DNA of 64,000 nt from Massilia niastensis DSM 21313 (GCF_000382345.1 NZ_KB908098.1:31946-95945), one strand, 5' to 3'; counted from the stretch's first letter, positions 1 to 8,275 are shown. A program made the numbers and translations. Notes: a model not told the origin generated them from the letters alone.

Positions 1-255
1 GTGGAAGCGCTCGCGGCTGACCTTCTCGCCGGCGGCGAACAGCTGGTTGGTCACGCTCAGCACCTCGACCGCCTGGTCCATGCCCTGGCGCACCGCGGCC
101 ACGCGCTCGTCCGCGCGCTGGCTGAAGGCGAGCGCCATGTTGTCGTACTCGAGGTGGCTGACGCCGAGGAACAGGGCGCCGGAGGCGGCCAGGCCGCCCC
201 CCAGTGTGAGGGCCGCCGCGAGGGTAAGCGACAAGGGCAGGCGGCGACGCGGCAT
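1..255 (-). CDS. CHASE-domain sensor protein, N-terminal part (runs off window)
   Basis: Reading the minus strand from an ATG at 255 gives 85 codons open to the window edge. The product begins with a basic stretch (MPRRRLPLS) and one hydrophobic helix (about residues 8-32). A soluble segment follows with the pattern 'RADERVAAVRQGMDQAVEVL ... VSRERFH', which matches the start of the periplasmic CHASE ligand-binding domain (family knowledge). Such domains usually front histidine kinases or GGDEF/EAL proteins, so the missing C-terminus is probably one of these. The output domain is not visible. No good ribosome site is seen. Confidence 0.6.
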   Translation of the reverse strand, partial: MPRRRLPLSLTLAAALTLGGGLAASGALFLGVSHLEYDNMALAFSQRADERVAAVRQGMDQAVEVLSVTNQLFAAGEKVSRERFH

Positions 256-396
256 GGTGGGCTTCAGGTGCGTATTGGTATCTGGTAAAGGGGCTTGCCA
301 AGAGGCATCAGTGCGCGCCAGTGTGTCATAAAACCGCGCGTTTTCGCAAACGAATTGTGCCGAATGGAACAATTCCACCACTGCCTGTGGCGACCC

Positions 397-1182
397 TCAG
401 ACAGAGCGGCGTGATAGCCAGGCAACGACGGCGCGCGCCAGCAGGCGGTTGGTCCAGCCCAGCCCGAAGCCGCACGGGCGCCCGATCCGCGCCAGCACGC
501 GCCCGGCGCGCCCGGCATCGGGTCCGGCGCCGGGGCGCACGGCGAACAGGATGCGGTTGTTCCCGGCGATGCCCTTGAACCAGCCGAGGCGGCCGGCAAA
601 CGCGTCGTGCAGCCGTTGCACCGCAGATACATAGTCAGGATCGTAACTGAAGATATTGGCAACCATCACGCCGCCCGGACGCAGTGCGCGCCGGCAGTCG
701 GCGTAGAAGCCCGCGCTCGACAGCTCGGGCGGCAGGCCGGCGGCATCGAAGCCGTCGACCAGCAGCACGTCGGCGCTGCCCGGCGCCTCGGCCAGGTAGT
801 GCACGGCGTCGCAGTGCAGCACGCGCAGGCGCGCATCGTCGGGCGGCATGTGGAACTGCTCGCGCAGCGCGATCACGTCGGCGCGCACTTCGAGCACCGT
901 GATGCGCGCATGGGAAAAGCACCGGTAGCAGAACTTGGCCAGCGATCCGCCGCCCAGGCCGACCATCACGATATGGCGCGGACGCGGCACGAACAGGGCG
1001 AAACACATCATGGCGCGCGCATAGGCCAGCACCAGCGCGTCGGGACGCGACAGCAGCATTTCGCTCTGGATGTCGCCCGGCGTGAACTCGAGCGTCCGGC
1101 GGTCGCCGCTGGTGCGCACCAGCGGCGGAGCATGGGCGGCCGGCGAGCCGGCGGAGACGGGGCGGTCGGAGGGCAGGGGCAT
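397..1182 (-). CDS. Spermidine synthase-like methyltransferase-fold protein
   Basis: About 261 residues of the spermine/spermidine synthase (SpeE-like) Rossmann fold. The glycine-rich nucleotide loop 'MVGLGGGSLAKF' is followed by an acidic 'LEVRADV' strand end, 'LRVLHCDAVHYL', and 'DVLLVDGFDAAGLPPEL', where polyamine synthases carry the catalytic Asp. Fused-domain or isolated 'fused spermidine synthase' proteins of this type are common in Oxalobacteraceae, and the true substrate is usually unknown. The frame stays open to a GTG at 1266. I prefer the ATG at 1182 because the longer form runs to within 12 bases of the divergent gene at 1278 and would cover a TATACT box. That box lies 6 bases before the ATG, so the mRNA could be leaderless. 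Confidence 0.75.
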   Translation of the reverse strand: MPLPSDRPVSAGSPAAHAPPLVRTSGDRRTLEFTPGDIQSEMLLSRPDALVLAYARAMMCFALFVPRPRHIVMVGLGGGSLAKFCYRCFSHARITVLEVRADVIALREQFHMPPDDARLRVLHCDAVHYLAEAPGSADVLLVDGFDAAGLPPELSSAGFYADCRRALRPGGVMVANIFSYDPDYVSAVQRLHDAFAGRLGWFKGIAGNNRILFAVRPGAGPDAGRAGRVLARIGRPCGFGLGWTNRLLARAVVAWLSRRSV

Positions 1183-1277
1183 AGGCAGAGTATACGCGAG
1201 CGCTGGGCGCTCCGGCGCAGCTTGTTCCGGGGCATCGCTTTCTGATAAGCTGACCGCCGCAGCCACTCGGAGAACGC

Positions 1278-1553
1278 ATGTTCCTGGACCATCCCACCAT
1301 CACCGCGACCAACAGCCAGACCGAGCCGGACCGGATCGAGCGGCTGGGGCGCGTGTACGGGTATGCGATGGCGCTGGCGGATGGCGCCGGCAACGAGGGC
1401 TTGGTCCACAAGCTGACCCAGCTCCATGACCACAAGGGCACCCTGATCGTGTTCTGGCACGAAGCGCCGCGCGACGAGGAAAAGGACTACTTCACCCGCG
1501 CCTGGGCCAGCCGGGTCGGCGACGGCAGCACCCACGTGGAGCACGAGTACTGA
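1278..1553 (+). CDS. Hypothetical protein, 91 aa
   Basis: A short soluble, mixed-charge protein (starts MFLDHPTITA, ends VEHEY). The middle part 'GLVHKLTQLHDHKGTLIVFW' looks like a helix followed by a beta strand. No signal peptide, membrane segment or metal motif is visible. Its TGA stop overlaps the ATG of the following GGDEF gene (ATGATG arrangement), so the two are probably co-translated and may work together. I do not recognise the family. Codon use is like that of the neighbours. Confidence 0.6.
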   Translation: MFLDHPTITATNSQTEPDRIERLGRVYGYAMALADGAGNEGLVHKLTQLHDHKGTLIVFWHEAPRDEEKDYFTRAWASRVGDGSTHVEHEY

Positions 1554-2725
1554 TGATGACCCTCGACGCCTCGACCATGGTGCTGGTGTTGGCTTTGGGC
1601 AACCTCTCCCTGGTTGCACTGCTGACCTTCTTCGAACAAAACACGGCGCGTCCCGGCGCGCTTGCCGCCTGGAGCCTGTCCAAGCAGACCCAGGGCGGCG
1701 CCTGGCTGCTGCTGGCGCTGGGCGATGCCGGCGTGGTGCCGGCCCCGCTGGCGATCCCGGGCGGCTATGCGCTGCTGCTGGCCGGCGTCGCCGTGGAAGC
1801 CGGCGCGTCCTGGGAAGCCGCCGGCCGCGCGGGCTGGCGCCGTCCGACCCTGGTGCTGGGCGGGCTGGCGATCCTGGCGTTTTTCGTGTGCTACCTGATC
1901 GACGAGGAGGGCTTGCGCGGCGTGGCCGCCTCGCTGCTGCTGGGCGCGTTCTACCTGTCGGGCGCGGTGGCGCTGGCGGTGCGCTGGGGCGAGGCCAGCC
2001 TGCTGCAGCGCTTCCTGGCCCTGGTGACGGCGGTGCTGGCGCTGGTGGTGGCGGCGCGCGGCCTGTCGGTGCTGCTGCTTCCGGGCGGCTGGGGCTGGCT
2101 CACCAACGACCTGCTGGGCCAGCTCTCCGCGGCCGCGCTCTACCTCCTGATGCTGGCCAACGGCTTCGGCATGCTGCTGCTGGCGCGCGAGCGCGCGCAG
2201 CGCGCACTGGCGCGCCTGGAAGTGGTCGATCCGCTCACCGACGTGCCGAACCGGCGCGGCTTCTTCAATGCGCTGGCGCCGTGGATGGCGCTGGCGCGCC
2301 GTCCCGGCCTGCCGACCGCGCTGGTGGTGCTCGACCTCGACCAGTTCAAGCGCGTCAACGACGGCTATGGCCATCCGGCCGGCGACGTGGTGCTGCGCCA
2401 CGTGGTCGAGCTGTGCAAGAGCCAGCTGCGCGACAGCGACCTGCTGGGCCGCCTGGTCGGGGTCGAATTCGCGATCCTGCTGCCGCGCACCAACCTGGAC
2501 GAGGCCAGCCTGGTGGCCGAGCGCATCCGTGCGGCGATCGCCGCCACGCCGGTCAAGAGCGAGCGCGCCATGATCACCATGACGGCCAGCTTCGGCGTCA
2601 CCACCCTGCGTCCGGAAGACAGCACCGTGACCCTGTTCCAGCGCGCCGACGAGGCCTTGCTGGAGGCCAAGCGGGAAGGGCGCAACCGCGTCGCGCGGGC
2701 GGCGCCGGCCATGGCCGAGGTCTAG
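1553..2725 (+). CDS. Membrane GGDEF-domain protein with degenerate active site
   Basis: 390 residues. The N-terminal ~205 residues are strongly hydrophobic with about six predicted helices, starting with 'MVLVLALGNLSLVALL'. A GGDEF domain follows from 'DPLTDVPNRRGF' (about 225) to the C-terminus, with 'LVVLDLDQFKRVNDGYGH' intact. The signature loop at about residue 301 reads VGVEF instead of GG(D/E)EF, so the metal-binding acidic third residue is Val. From family knowledge this should abolish diguanylate cyclase activity. The product-binding I-site RxxD is kept five residues upstream (RDSD). The protein is therefore more likely a c-di-GMP receptor or scaffold than a cyclase. It is coupled to the 91-aa protein upstream. 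Confidence 0.88.
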   Translation: MMTLDASTMVLVLALGNLSLVALLTFFEQNTARPGALAAWSLSKQTQGGAWLLLALGDAGVVPAPLAIPGGYALLLAGVAVEAGASWEAAGRAGWRRPTLVLGGLAILAFFVCYLIDEEGLRGVAASLLLGAFYLSGAVALAVRWGEASLLQRFLALVTAVLALVVAARGLSVLLLPGGWGWLTNDLLGQLSAAALYLLMLANGFGMLLLARERAQRALARLEVVDPLTDVPNRRGFFNALAPWMALARRPGLPTALVVLDLDQFKRVNDGYGHPAGDVVLRHVVELCKSQLRDSDLLGRLVGVEFAILLPRTNLDEASLVAERIRAAIAATPVKSERAMITMTASFGVTTLRPEDSTVTLFQRADEALLEAKREGRNRVARAAPAMAEV

Positions 2726-2815
2726 GAACCGGTCCCGGCAGGCGCGCGTCGCGGGGCGTCACGACGCTGTCACATTGGCGGCTTATGCTGCGCCATCTTC
2801 GCAGCAGGTGCCGCC

Positions 2816-3754
2816 ATGATTCACCCTCCAGCAGACCTCCCCCTGTATGCCGCCGTCGAGCTCGGTTCAGACAGTTTCCGCCTGCACGTAGGGCAGATCG
2901 AGGATGGCGTCCTGCATCTCAGCGCTTCCATGGCCGAGCCGGTCCGGCTGGCCGCCACCATCGATGAAGACGGTTGCCTGGACGCCGCCGCCATGCGGCG
3001 CGCGCTGGTCTGCCTGGCCGAGTTCCGGCGCGCGCTCGACGCCTGGCATCCGCAGGCGGTGCGCGTGGTCGCCACCGCGGCCCTGCGCATGGCGCGCAAT
3101 GCGCCGCTGTTCCTGCCGGCGGCCGAACAGGCGCTCGGGCGCCCCATCGATCTCATCAGCGGCAAGGAAGCCGGGCGCCTGGTCTACATGGGCGTGGCCA
3201 ATACCCTGGGCGAGGCGCAGGGCGGACGCCGCCTGGTGGTCGACATCGGCAGCGGCTCGACCGGGCTGGTGCTGGGATCGGGCGCGACGCCCGAACGCAT
3301 CGACACCTTCGCAGTAGGCGCGGTACGCCAGAGCCTGAGCTTCTTCTGCGATGGCGTCATCGACGCGGTCGGCTTCGAGGCCGCGGTGCGCTCGGGGCGC
3401 AACCGCTTCGCCGGCAGCGGGATGGCCGGGCGCGGCTGGAGCGCCAGCTACGGCGCCTGCGGCACCGTGCGCGCGCTGGCCGAGATCGCGCAGCAGACCG
3501 GCATCTCGACCGGGCCCTTGACGCCGGCCTGCCTGGCCGAGCTGCGCCGGCGCTTCATCGACGCCGGCCACGTGGCGCGCGTGCGCCTGGCCTGGGAAGC
3601 GGCGGCGCGCGCCCCGCACCTGCCGGGCGGCCTGGCCCTGCTGGTCGGCCTGATGGAAGAACTCGGCATCGATGAACTGGCGCCGGTCCACGCCGGCCTG
3701 CGGGTCGGCGCGCTGTGGGATCTTCATCAATGCGCGGTCGCCTGCGCGGAGTAA
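2816..3754 (+). CDS. Ppx/GppA-family phosphatase
   Basis: 312 residues of the actin-like Ppx/GppA fold. The phosphate-1 loop appears as 'AAVELGSDSFRLHVG' near residue 10, with Glu where exopolyphosphatases usually have Asp. The phosphate-2 loop is 'VVDIGSGSTGLVLG' near 142, and 'ATAALRMARN' is also present. The protein has the short, N-terminal-module-only length (E. coli Ppx and GppA are about 500 aa), like many short Ppx/GppA homologues that hydrolyse polyphosphate or (p)ppGpp. It sits alone between two GGDEF genes. The exact substrate cannot be told from sequence. Confidence 0.85.
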   Translation: MIHPPADLPLYAAVELGSDSFRLHVGQIEDGVLHLSASMAEPVRLAATIDEDGCLDAAAMRRALVCLAEFRRALDAWHPQAVRVVATAALRMARNAPLFLPAAEQALGRPIDLISGKEAGRLVYMGVANTLGEAQGGRRLVVDIGSGSTGLVLGSGATPERIDTFAVGAVRQSLSFFCDGVIDAVGFEAAVRSGRNRFAGSGMAGRGWSASYGACGTVRALAEIAQQTGISTGPLTPACLAELRRRFIDAGHVARVRLAWEAAARAPHLPGGLALLVGLMEELGIDELAPVHAGLRVGALWDLHQCAVACAE

Positions 3755-3814
3755 GCTGGTTGCGGGCGCCTGGCGTGCGCCGGCCAGCCCTGATTCACGA
3801 CCCTTGATCCCACC

Positions 3815-5128
3815 ATGACCAGCGACGCGCCGCTCTACAGGAACCAGGTACTGCTGCTGTCGCAGAGCTTCTTCATCAAGGACAACCGCGCCGAACTGCT
3901 GCTGCACGCGCACAAGTACGACTTCGACATCCGCTTCTTCGACGAGGTGAGCCGCTTCGTGGCCGCCGTGGAGGCGGAGCGCGGCAACAGCCTGTTCGTG
4001 ATCGACCTGGACGCCCTGCACAACATGCAGTCCGACATGCAGGACAGCCGCAAGACCCTGATGCTGGGCGAACTGCTGCAGCGCCTGCCGGACGGGCGTG
4101 ATTATGTCTACCTGCAGAGCGCGCGCCAGGGCAGCCGTTTCCTGCTGCAGCAGCGCCTGGTCGACAGCCATTGCCTGGCGTATGCGGAAAAGCCGATCCC
4201 CAACGAGGTGCTGGTCGAGCGGCTGTTCAACCTGTTCGTCCAGAGCAAGCGCGGCGACCTGGTGCGGGTGGTCTGCCCCGGCCAGGCGCCGGGGCTCGAC
4301 AGCGCGGCGCTGGCCGCGCGGCGTATCGAGCTGGTCCCGCATGCCGAGGCCCAGACCCTGCACCTGCGCGTCAAGGAGCTGCAGCCCGACCTGGTCCTGC
4401 TCACCGACATCGAGTTCGTGCGCAACGAGGCCGTGGTGCGCATCCTCAAGAAGAACATGGACGCCGACCCGGTGCGCGAGATCCTGCTGCTGCCGGGGCG
4501 CCTGGACCCGGTCCTGGCCGGGCGCGCGCTGGCCGGCGGGGCCGACGCCATCCTGCTGCCGGGCGAGCCCGCGCTGCTGCTGGCGCAGCTGGCCGGCCGC
4601 GCCGACAAGATCCGGGTCAACAAGGACCTGATCGGCAAGGACCGCGCCACCGGGCTGCTCAACAAGGTCGGTTTGCAGAAGAAAGCCCAGGAGCTGGTCC
4701 GCGAGGCGGCGCGCGACGGCTGTCCGCTGGCCTTCGGCGTGCTCGACATCGACAGGTTCAAGACTATCAACGACACCTGGGGCCACCATTTCGGCGATAT
4801 CGTGATCAAGCGCCTGTCGCTCGCGCTGGCGCCGCACCTGGGCGAGCGCGACCTGCTGAGCCGCTTCGGCGGCGAGGAATTCGTGGTCGTGTTTTGGGAT
4901 TGTGGGCTGGAAGAGGGCTGGCGCCGGCTGGATGGCATGCGCCAGGCCTTCGGCGCCATCGTCTTCGCGGCGGCGCCCGGCGTGGTGCGCCGGTTTTCCT
5001 TCAGCGGCGGGATCGCGGCCTATTCCGAGTGCCGCAGCGGGAACGAACTATTTTTGCAAGCCGACGCCATGCTGTACGAGGCGAAGCTGGCGGGGCGCAA
5101 CCGGATCTGTCCAGCGCCACTTGCGTAG
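3815..5128 (+). CDS. Diguanylate cyclase with N-terminal receiver-like region
   Basis: 437 residues without membrane segments. The first ~250 residues hold two alpha/beta modules that look like receiver domains: 'NSLFVIDLDALHN' with an Asp at a strand end near 68, and 'PDLVLLTDIEFVRNEAVVRI' near 190. The C-terminal GGDEF domain has 'GVLDIDRFKTINDTWGHHFGD' and an intact 'RFGGEEFVVVFW' near residue 350, so it should make c-di-GMP. The position of the inhibitory site reads GERD, lacking the Arg, so feedback control is doubtful. It converges on the hydrolase gene downstream with only 24 bases between stops. Confidence 0.87.
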   Translation: MTSDAPLYRNQVLLLSQSFFIKDNRAELLLHAHKYDFDIRFFDEVSRFVAAVEAERGNSLFVIDLDALHNMQSDMQDSRKTLMLGELLQRLPDGRDYVYLQSARQGSRFLLQQRLVDSHCLAYAEKPIPNEVLVERLFNLFVQSKRGDLVRVVCPGQAPGLDSAALAARRIELVPHAEAQTLHLRVKELQPDLVLLTDIEFVRNEAVVRILKKNMDADPVREILLLPGRLDPVLAGRALAGGADAILLPGEPALLLAQLAGRADKIRVNKDLIGKDRATGLLNKVGLQKKAQELVREAARDGCPLAFGVLDIDRFKTINDTWGHHFGDIVIKRLSLALAPHLGERDLLSRFGGEEFVVVFWDCGLEEGWRRLDGMRQAFGAIVFAAAPGVVRRFSFSGGIAAYSECRSGNELFLQADAMLYEAKLAGRNRICPAPLA

Positions 5129-5152
5129 GGTGCAGGAGCGGGTACGCCGGCA

Positions 5153-6001
5153 TCAGGCCTGCATTGCGGCCGCCCCTTGCGGTGACTCCGCCGCGACCCC
5201 TTCGATCATCCCGCGCACGTGGTGGCAGAACCCGGCCGGGTTCTCCAGCATCATCATGTGTCCCGTAGCGGGCACCACGAGTTCCCGGCGCGCCGCCGCG
5301 CGCACCCAGTCCGGCACATCCCAGCCGGAGACGCTGCGTTCGCCCGCCAGCAGGTAGAGCGGGGTGCGTGCGACCACGCGGCGCACCAGCTCCAGGTAGG
5401 CCGGCGCGCCGGTTTCCTTGACGACCGAGGTCGCCATGGCGAGCACCGTGGCGGCGCTCTGGTTCTTCAGGATGGCATCGGCCCAGGCCAGCCGTTCGGC
5501 GCTGGGGGCGATCTCTCCGCGCGCCAGGAAGCCTTCCGGGTCGGCCGCCATCACGCGATATTGTTGTTCCCACTCTTCGACCGGGGTGGCCGCGATCCTT
5601 GAGCACCAGAAGGCGTCCTTGAGGGTGAAATTTCCCTCCACGCTGATCAGGCCGGCGATCAGCTCCGGAATCCGGTCTGCAACCAGCATGGCGACCGCGC
5701 CGCCGACGCTGTGGCCCAGGAGCCAGATGGGCGCGCCGAAGCGCTCGCGGATGGTCCGGACGATGGCGTCCGCCTGCAGATGCAGGTCGATCGTTTCGGG
5801 CGGGACGGCGTCGGCCCTGCTGCCATAGCCCAGCTGGTCGGGGGCGAGCAGGTCCAGCCCGGCCAGGCGGCTGCCCGGTGCGAAGTAGGCTATCGACCCC
5901 AGCAGGCCGTGGATCAGCAACAGGTGTGGTTGATTGACGCTGGTCCCACCGGTTGTCGCGGCATCGTCGTGAGAAATACTGCAGTCGTAGTCACTACCCA
6001 T
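5153..6001 (-). CDS. Alpha/beta hydrolase
   Basis: 282 residues of the alpha/beta-hydrolase fold. Visible are the oxyanion-hole motif 'LLIHGLLGS' near residue 28, the nucleophile elbow GHSVGG near 95 with the catalytic Ser, and a late His in 'VVPATGHMMMLENP' near 252. 'LLAPDQLGYGSR' is typical of the region before the cap. The substrate is unknown; the fold covers esterases, C-C hydrolases and haloperoxidases. The start at 6001 gives a short hydrophilic lead and no signal peptide, so the enzyme is cytoplasmic. The next gene upstream is on the other strand. Confidence 0.85.
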   Translation of the reverse strand: MGSDYDCSISHDDAATTGGTSVNQPHLLLIHGLLGSIAYFAPGSRLAGLDLLAPDQLGYGSRADAVPPETIDLHLQADAIVRTIRERFGAPIWLLGHSVGGAVAMLVADRIPELIAGLISVEGNFTLKDAFWCSRIAATPVEEWEQQYRVMAADPEGFLARGEIAPSAERLAWADAILKNQSAATVLAMATSVVKETGAPAYLELVRRVVARTPLYLLAGERSVSGWDVPDWVRAAARRELVVPATGHMMMLENPAGFCHHVRGMIEGVAAESPQGAAAMQA

Positions 6002-6210
6002 CGGGGCACCTCGGATCTTGAATCGATGAGCTTATCAATGTTCAATCCTCAATAATGCGCACTTTCTCACTGCCTTGGCCGGGCGAAGATCCATGCGGTG
6101 AAAAGTGGCATGACGCCGTCTGCCAACTTCGCTGGCTGGCTTCAGGTAATGGCAGCCACGGTGCTGTTCATTATAATTATCCGAACCGCTACATGGAGAG
6201 GAGACACGGC

Positions 6211-6534
6211 ATGGATCGATTCACTGGCGGCTGCCTGTGCGGCGACGTCCGGATTGTGGCCTCAGGACGGCCATACCGGGTTGGCCTGTGTCATTGCCTC
6301 GACTGTCGCAAGCATCACGGAGCGCTTTTTTATGCTGCCGCGGTGTTCCCTCAGGATGCGGTGGCGATCCATGGCGAAACACGCGACTATGCGGGGCGGT
6401 TTTTCTGTCCCCGCTGCGGCTCGTCCGTTTTTGCACGTAGCGCCGACGAAATCGAAGTGCACCTGGGAGCCCTGGATGCTCCGGACCAGCTGATGCCAAC
6501 TTACGAAAGCTGGATTGTCCGCCGCGAGTCCTGA
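6211..6534 (+). CDS. GFA (glutathione-dependent formaldehyde-activating) family protein
   Basis: 107 residues with the zinc-binding cysteine pattern of the GFA/CENP-V fold: 'GGCLCGDVR' near the start, 'CHCLDCRKHHGALF' near 27, and 'FFCPRCGSSVF' near 66. The ATG at 6211 is preceded by GGAGAGGAGA at a good distance. Longer upstream reading in this frame (to 6055) has no ribosome site and non-coding character. Proteins of this family bind zinc. Only a few have a shown role in formaldehyde or glutathione chemistry, so no reaction is claimed. Confidence 0.85.
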   Translation: MDRFTGGCLCGDVRIVASGRPYRVGLCHCLDCRKHHGALFYAAAVFPQDAVAIHGETRDYAGRFFCPRCGSSVFARSADEIEVHLGALDAPDQLMPTYESWIVRRES

Positions 6535-6646
6535 CTGCCGCCATTTCCATTCACGAGAGGATACGAGCGCGATCGTGAAGCCACGGGTCGCTCCGGGGAG
6601 TAGGGTGGACGAATGGCGGGCGCGGGCGCCCGCCGGCATGAGCGTC

Positions 6647-7006
6647 TTATTCGTCGAAGTCCTCGGCCAGGTTCTTCCAGCCGCGGCTCTTGGCGAACGC
6701 GGCGAATTCCTCGGGCGCCTCGAGCACGATGACGCGGCTCTCCTGCAGGCCCGGATCGCTATGGCCGAAGTCCGGCCCCTTGTACCCGACAGCGCGCAGG
6801 CGATCGACGATCTGGCGTACGAGCACAGTGTCCTTGTACGCGCCGGGATCGAGCTTGTTCGCGAACTCCACATACACGTCGATGATCCCGTAACCCTCGT
6901 CGAAGATGCGGATCGCCTTGACGTCGAGGGTACGGCCGTTGCCGTCCTTGGCCTGGAAAGGGCCGGACAGTTCAATATCGGAGTCAGTAGTCATGGATTG
7001 AAGCAT
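6647..7006 (-). CDS. Hypothetical protein, 119 aa
   Basis: A small acidic soluble protein. A beta-rich first half ('GNGRTLDVKAIRIFDEGYGI') precedes a helical second half ending in 'SRGWKNLAEDFDE'. No signal or membrane segment is seen. An internal ATG at 6994 (MTTDSD) is an equally possible start. I do not recognise the family. Codon use looks native. It lies just before the insertion sequence; the 137 bases between hold only a repeated CATGGATTGAA, at this gene's 5' end and again at 7103. Confidence 0.65.
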   Translation of the reverse strand: MLQSMTTDSDIELSGPFQAKDGNGRTLDVKAIRIFDEGYGIIDVYVEFANKLDPGAYKDTVLVRQIVDRLRAVGYKGPDFGHSDPGLQESRVIVLEAPEEFAAFAKSRGWKNLAEDFDE

Positions 7007-7134
7007 ACCATCAGGGCGCGCCTCCCGGGGTCAGGCAGCAGTCGACACTGAGCGTCGGGTGGTGTCACTGCTGGGGGCGACCTGTCCGATACGATGGTTT
7101 TTCATGGATTGAATTGAAAAGACCTCGCAAAATC

Positions 7135-7142
7135 AACACCTA
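7135..7142. repeat. 8-bp target-site duplication, left copy
   Basis: AACACCTA lies directly before the left terminal repeat of the insertion sequence and is repeated exactly at 8200-8207 directly after the right terminal repeat. Eight base pairs is the usual duplication length for the IS1595 family. Confidence 0.92.
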
Positions 7143-8199
7143 GGCGCTGTCACCTTTGTATATGGAAGAGCCCGATCGCGGCCCTGAGCAATTGTTCTGC
7201 GGAACTGATGCGCCCGCCGTCCAGCGCCCATTGCCAGCCGAGATAGTTGGGCAGGTAGCGCGACGCGACGCCGTGGAAGCGCGCCAGCCACTCACGAAAA
7301 CGCCGGTGATAGGCATTCACGTTCTGCACGTGGATGGCGCCACGCACCCGCTCGCCGGCGCGCAGGCTGACGGTCTGGTGCGCGATGCCGGCTTCGCGGG
7401 CGAACGCGCGGTAGGCGGCGTGCGGGTCGGTCACCAGCAGGACCTCGGGATCGAGCACCGGCCGCAGGTGCTGGTGCAGCTGGCGGGTGGTGACCGCGCC
7501 CCGTCCCGTGACATAGTCGACGGTCTGCCCCGTGCGATCGCGCGCCACCAGGATGCAGTCGAGTTCCCGCGAGATGCCGCGCCGCCTGGCCACGCCGCCA
7601 CGCTTGCGCGGTGGACGATCGAGCTTGCGCGATCCCTTTTGCGATTCGAGCAGGAACATTTCGTCGGCCTCGGCAATGCCTTTTAAACTGCTTGGCCGGT
7701 CGAGTTTGGCCAGGTGCAGGAAGCGGTGGCGCCAGCGAAAGCTCGTATTCCGATGCACGCCCACCGCCTTGGCCGCCGCCCGGACCGACTTCGAGTCGAG
7801 CATCGTGTCCAGGTAGTCGAGCCATTTCGCGCGGTGCCGCAGCCGCGCCAGCGGCGTGCCGGTGAGGTCGTTGAAGGTGCGCCCGCACTGGCGGCAGCGG
7901 TAGCGCTGCAAGCCATTGGCATGGCCGTGCCGGTGGCAACACTTGCTTGCGCAGGCGGGACAGCAGCGCCGGGCCGCCCTGGCCTGCGCGATCGCTTCGA
8001 CGACCCGGTCCAGGCCAACGGCCGGACGCAGGGCTTGCAGCACCTGTGCCCGCTGGGGCCGGGTCAGCCCCGGCAGCCGTTTCAGCCACCTCTTGAAACT
8101 CGCCGCCTTCATCCTGCCTCCGCCCTTGATGCGATAGGCGTTGGACCAGGCAAAAGCTCAACAGTTCATAGCGGCCCAACAGGAAACGGTGACATCGCC
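7143..8199 (-). mobile_element. Complete IS1595-type insertion sequence
   Basis: A 1057-bp element with one transposase gene on the minus strand. Its ends are inverted repeats: GGCGCTGTCACC at 7143-7154 and, read on the minus strand from 8199, GGCGATGTCACC (11 of 12 matching). It is bounded by identical 8-bp direct repeats (AACACCTA), so it looks recently inserted and intact. The insertion point is at the base of a 12-bp-arm hairpin (8204-8230). It separates that hairpin from the T-rich sequence that would have followed it, so it has probably broken a transcription terminator. Confidence 0.93.
7150..8112 (-). CDS. IS1595-family (ISXO2-like) transposase
   Basis: 320 residues. An N-terminal zinc ribbon ('CPACASKCC ... 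RCRQCGRTF', about 50-80) is followed by a helix-turn-helix-like stretch ('SVRAAAKAVGVHRNTSFRW') and a DDE-type catalytic core with 'GIAEADEMFLLES', 'LLVTDPHAAYRAF' and 'FHGVASRYLPNYLGW' at the end. This order is that of ISXO2-like transposases of the IS1595 family. The ATG at 8112 has GGAGG just upstream. The TGA stop lies inside the left terminal repeat. The frame is intact, so the element may still move. Confidence 0.92.
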   Translation of the reverse strand: MKAASFKRWLKRLPGLTRPQRAQVLQALRPAVGLDRVVEAIAQARAARRCCPACASKCCHRHGHANGLQRYRCRQCGRTFNDLTGTPLARLRHRAKWLDYLDTMLDSKSVRAAAKAVGVHRNTSFRWRHRFLHLAKLDRPSSLKGIAEADEMFLLESQKGSRKLDRPPRKRGGVARRRGISRELDCILVARDRTGQTVDYVTGRGAVTTRQLHQHLRPVLDPEVLLVTDPHAAYRAFAREAGIAHQTVSLRAGERVRGAIHVQNVNAYHRRFREWLARFHGVASRYLPNYLGWQWALDGGRISSAEQLLRAAIGLFHIQR

Positions 8200-8207
8200 A
8201 ACACCTA
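8200..8207. repeat. 8-bp target-site duplication, right copy
   Basis: AACACCTA, identical to 7135-7142. Its last four bases (CCTA) are also the first four bases of the hairpin at 8204-8230. Confidence 0.92.
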
Positions 8208-8230
8208 TGACAGGCAAGGCCTGTCATAGG
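8204..8230 (-). terminator. Hairpin, probable terminator of the Bug-receptor gene, interrupted by the IS
   Basis: Perfect inverted repeat CCTATGACAGGC / GCCTGTCATAGG around a 3-base loop, 45 bases past the stop of the minus-strand receptor gene. If the IS and one duplication copy are removed, the minus strand reads stem, then TGTTGATTTT, a plausible intrinsic terminator. In the present sequence the stem is followed instead by the IS right end. Confidence 0.7.
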
Positions 8231-8275
8231 CTATCCATGTGTAGCCGATACAGGGAAACGAGTTGTTGCCCGTAT

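Noticed and set aside
2867..4837. Long open frame of 656 codons on the minus strand
   Set aside because: It runs antisense across the Ppx/GppA and diguanylate cyclase genes, which have clear motifs. Its product is Gln/Ala/Arg/His-rich low-complexity, as expected from antisense of high-GC codons.
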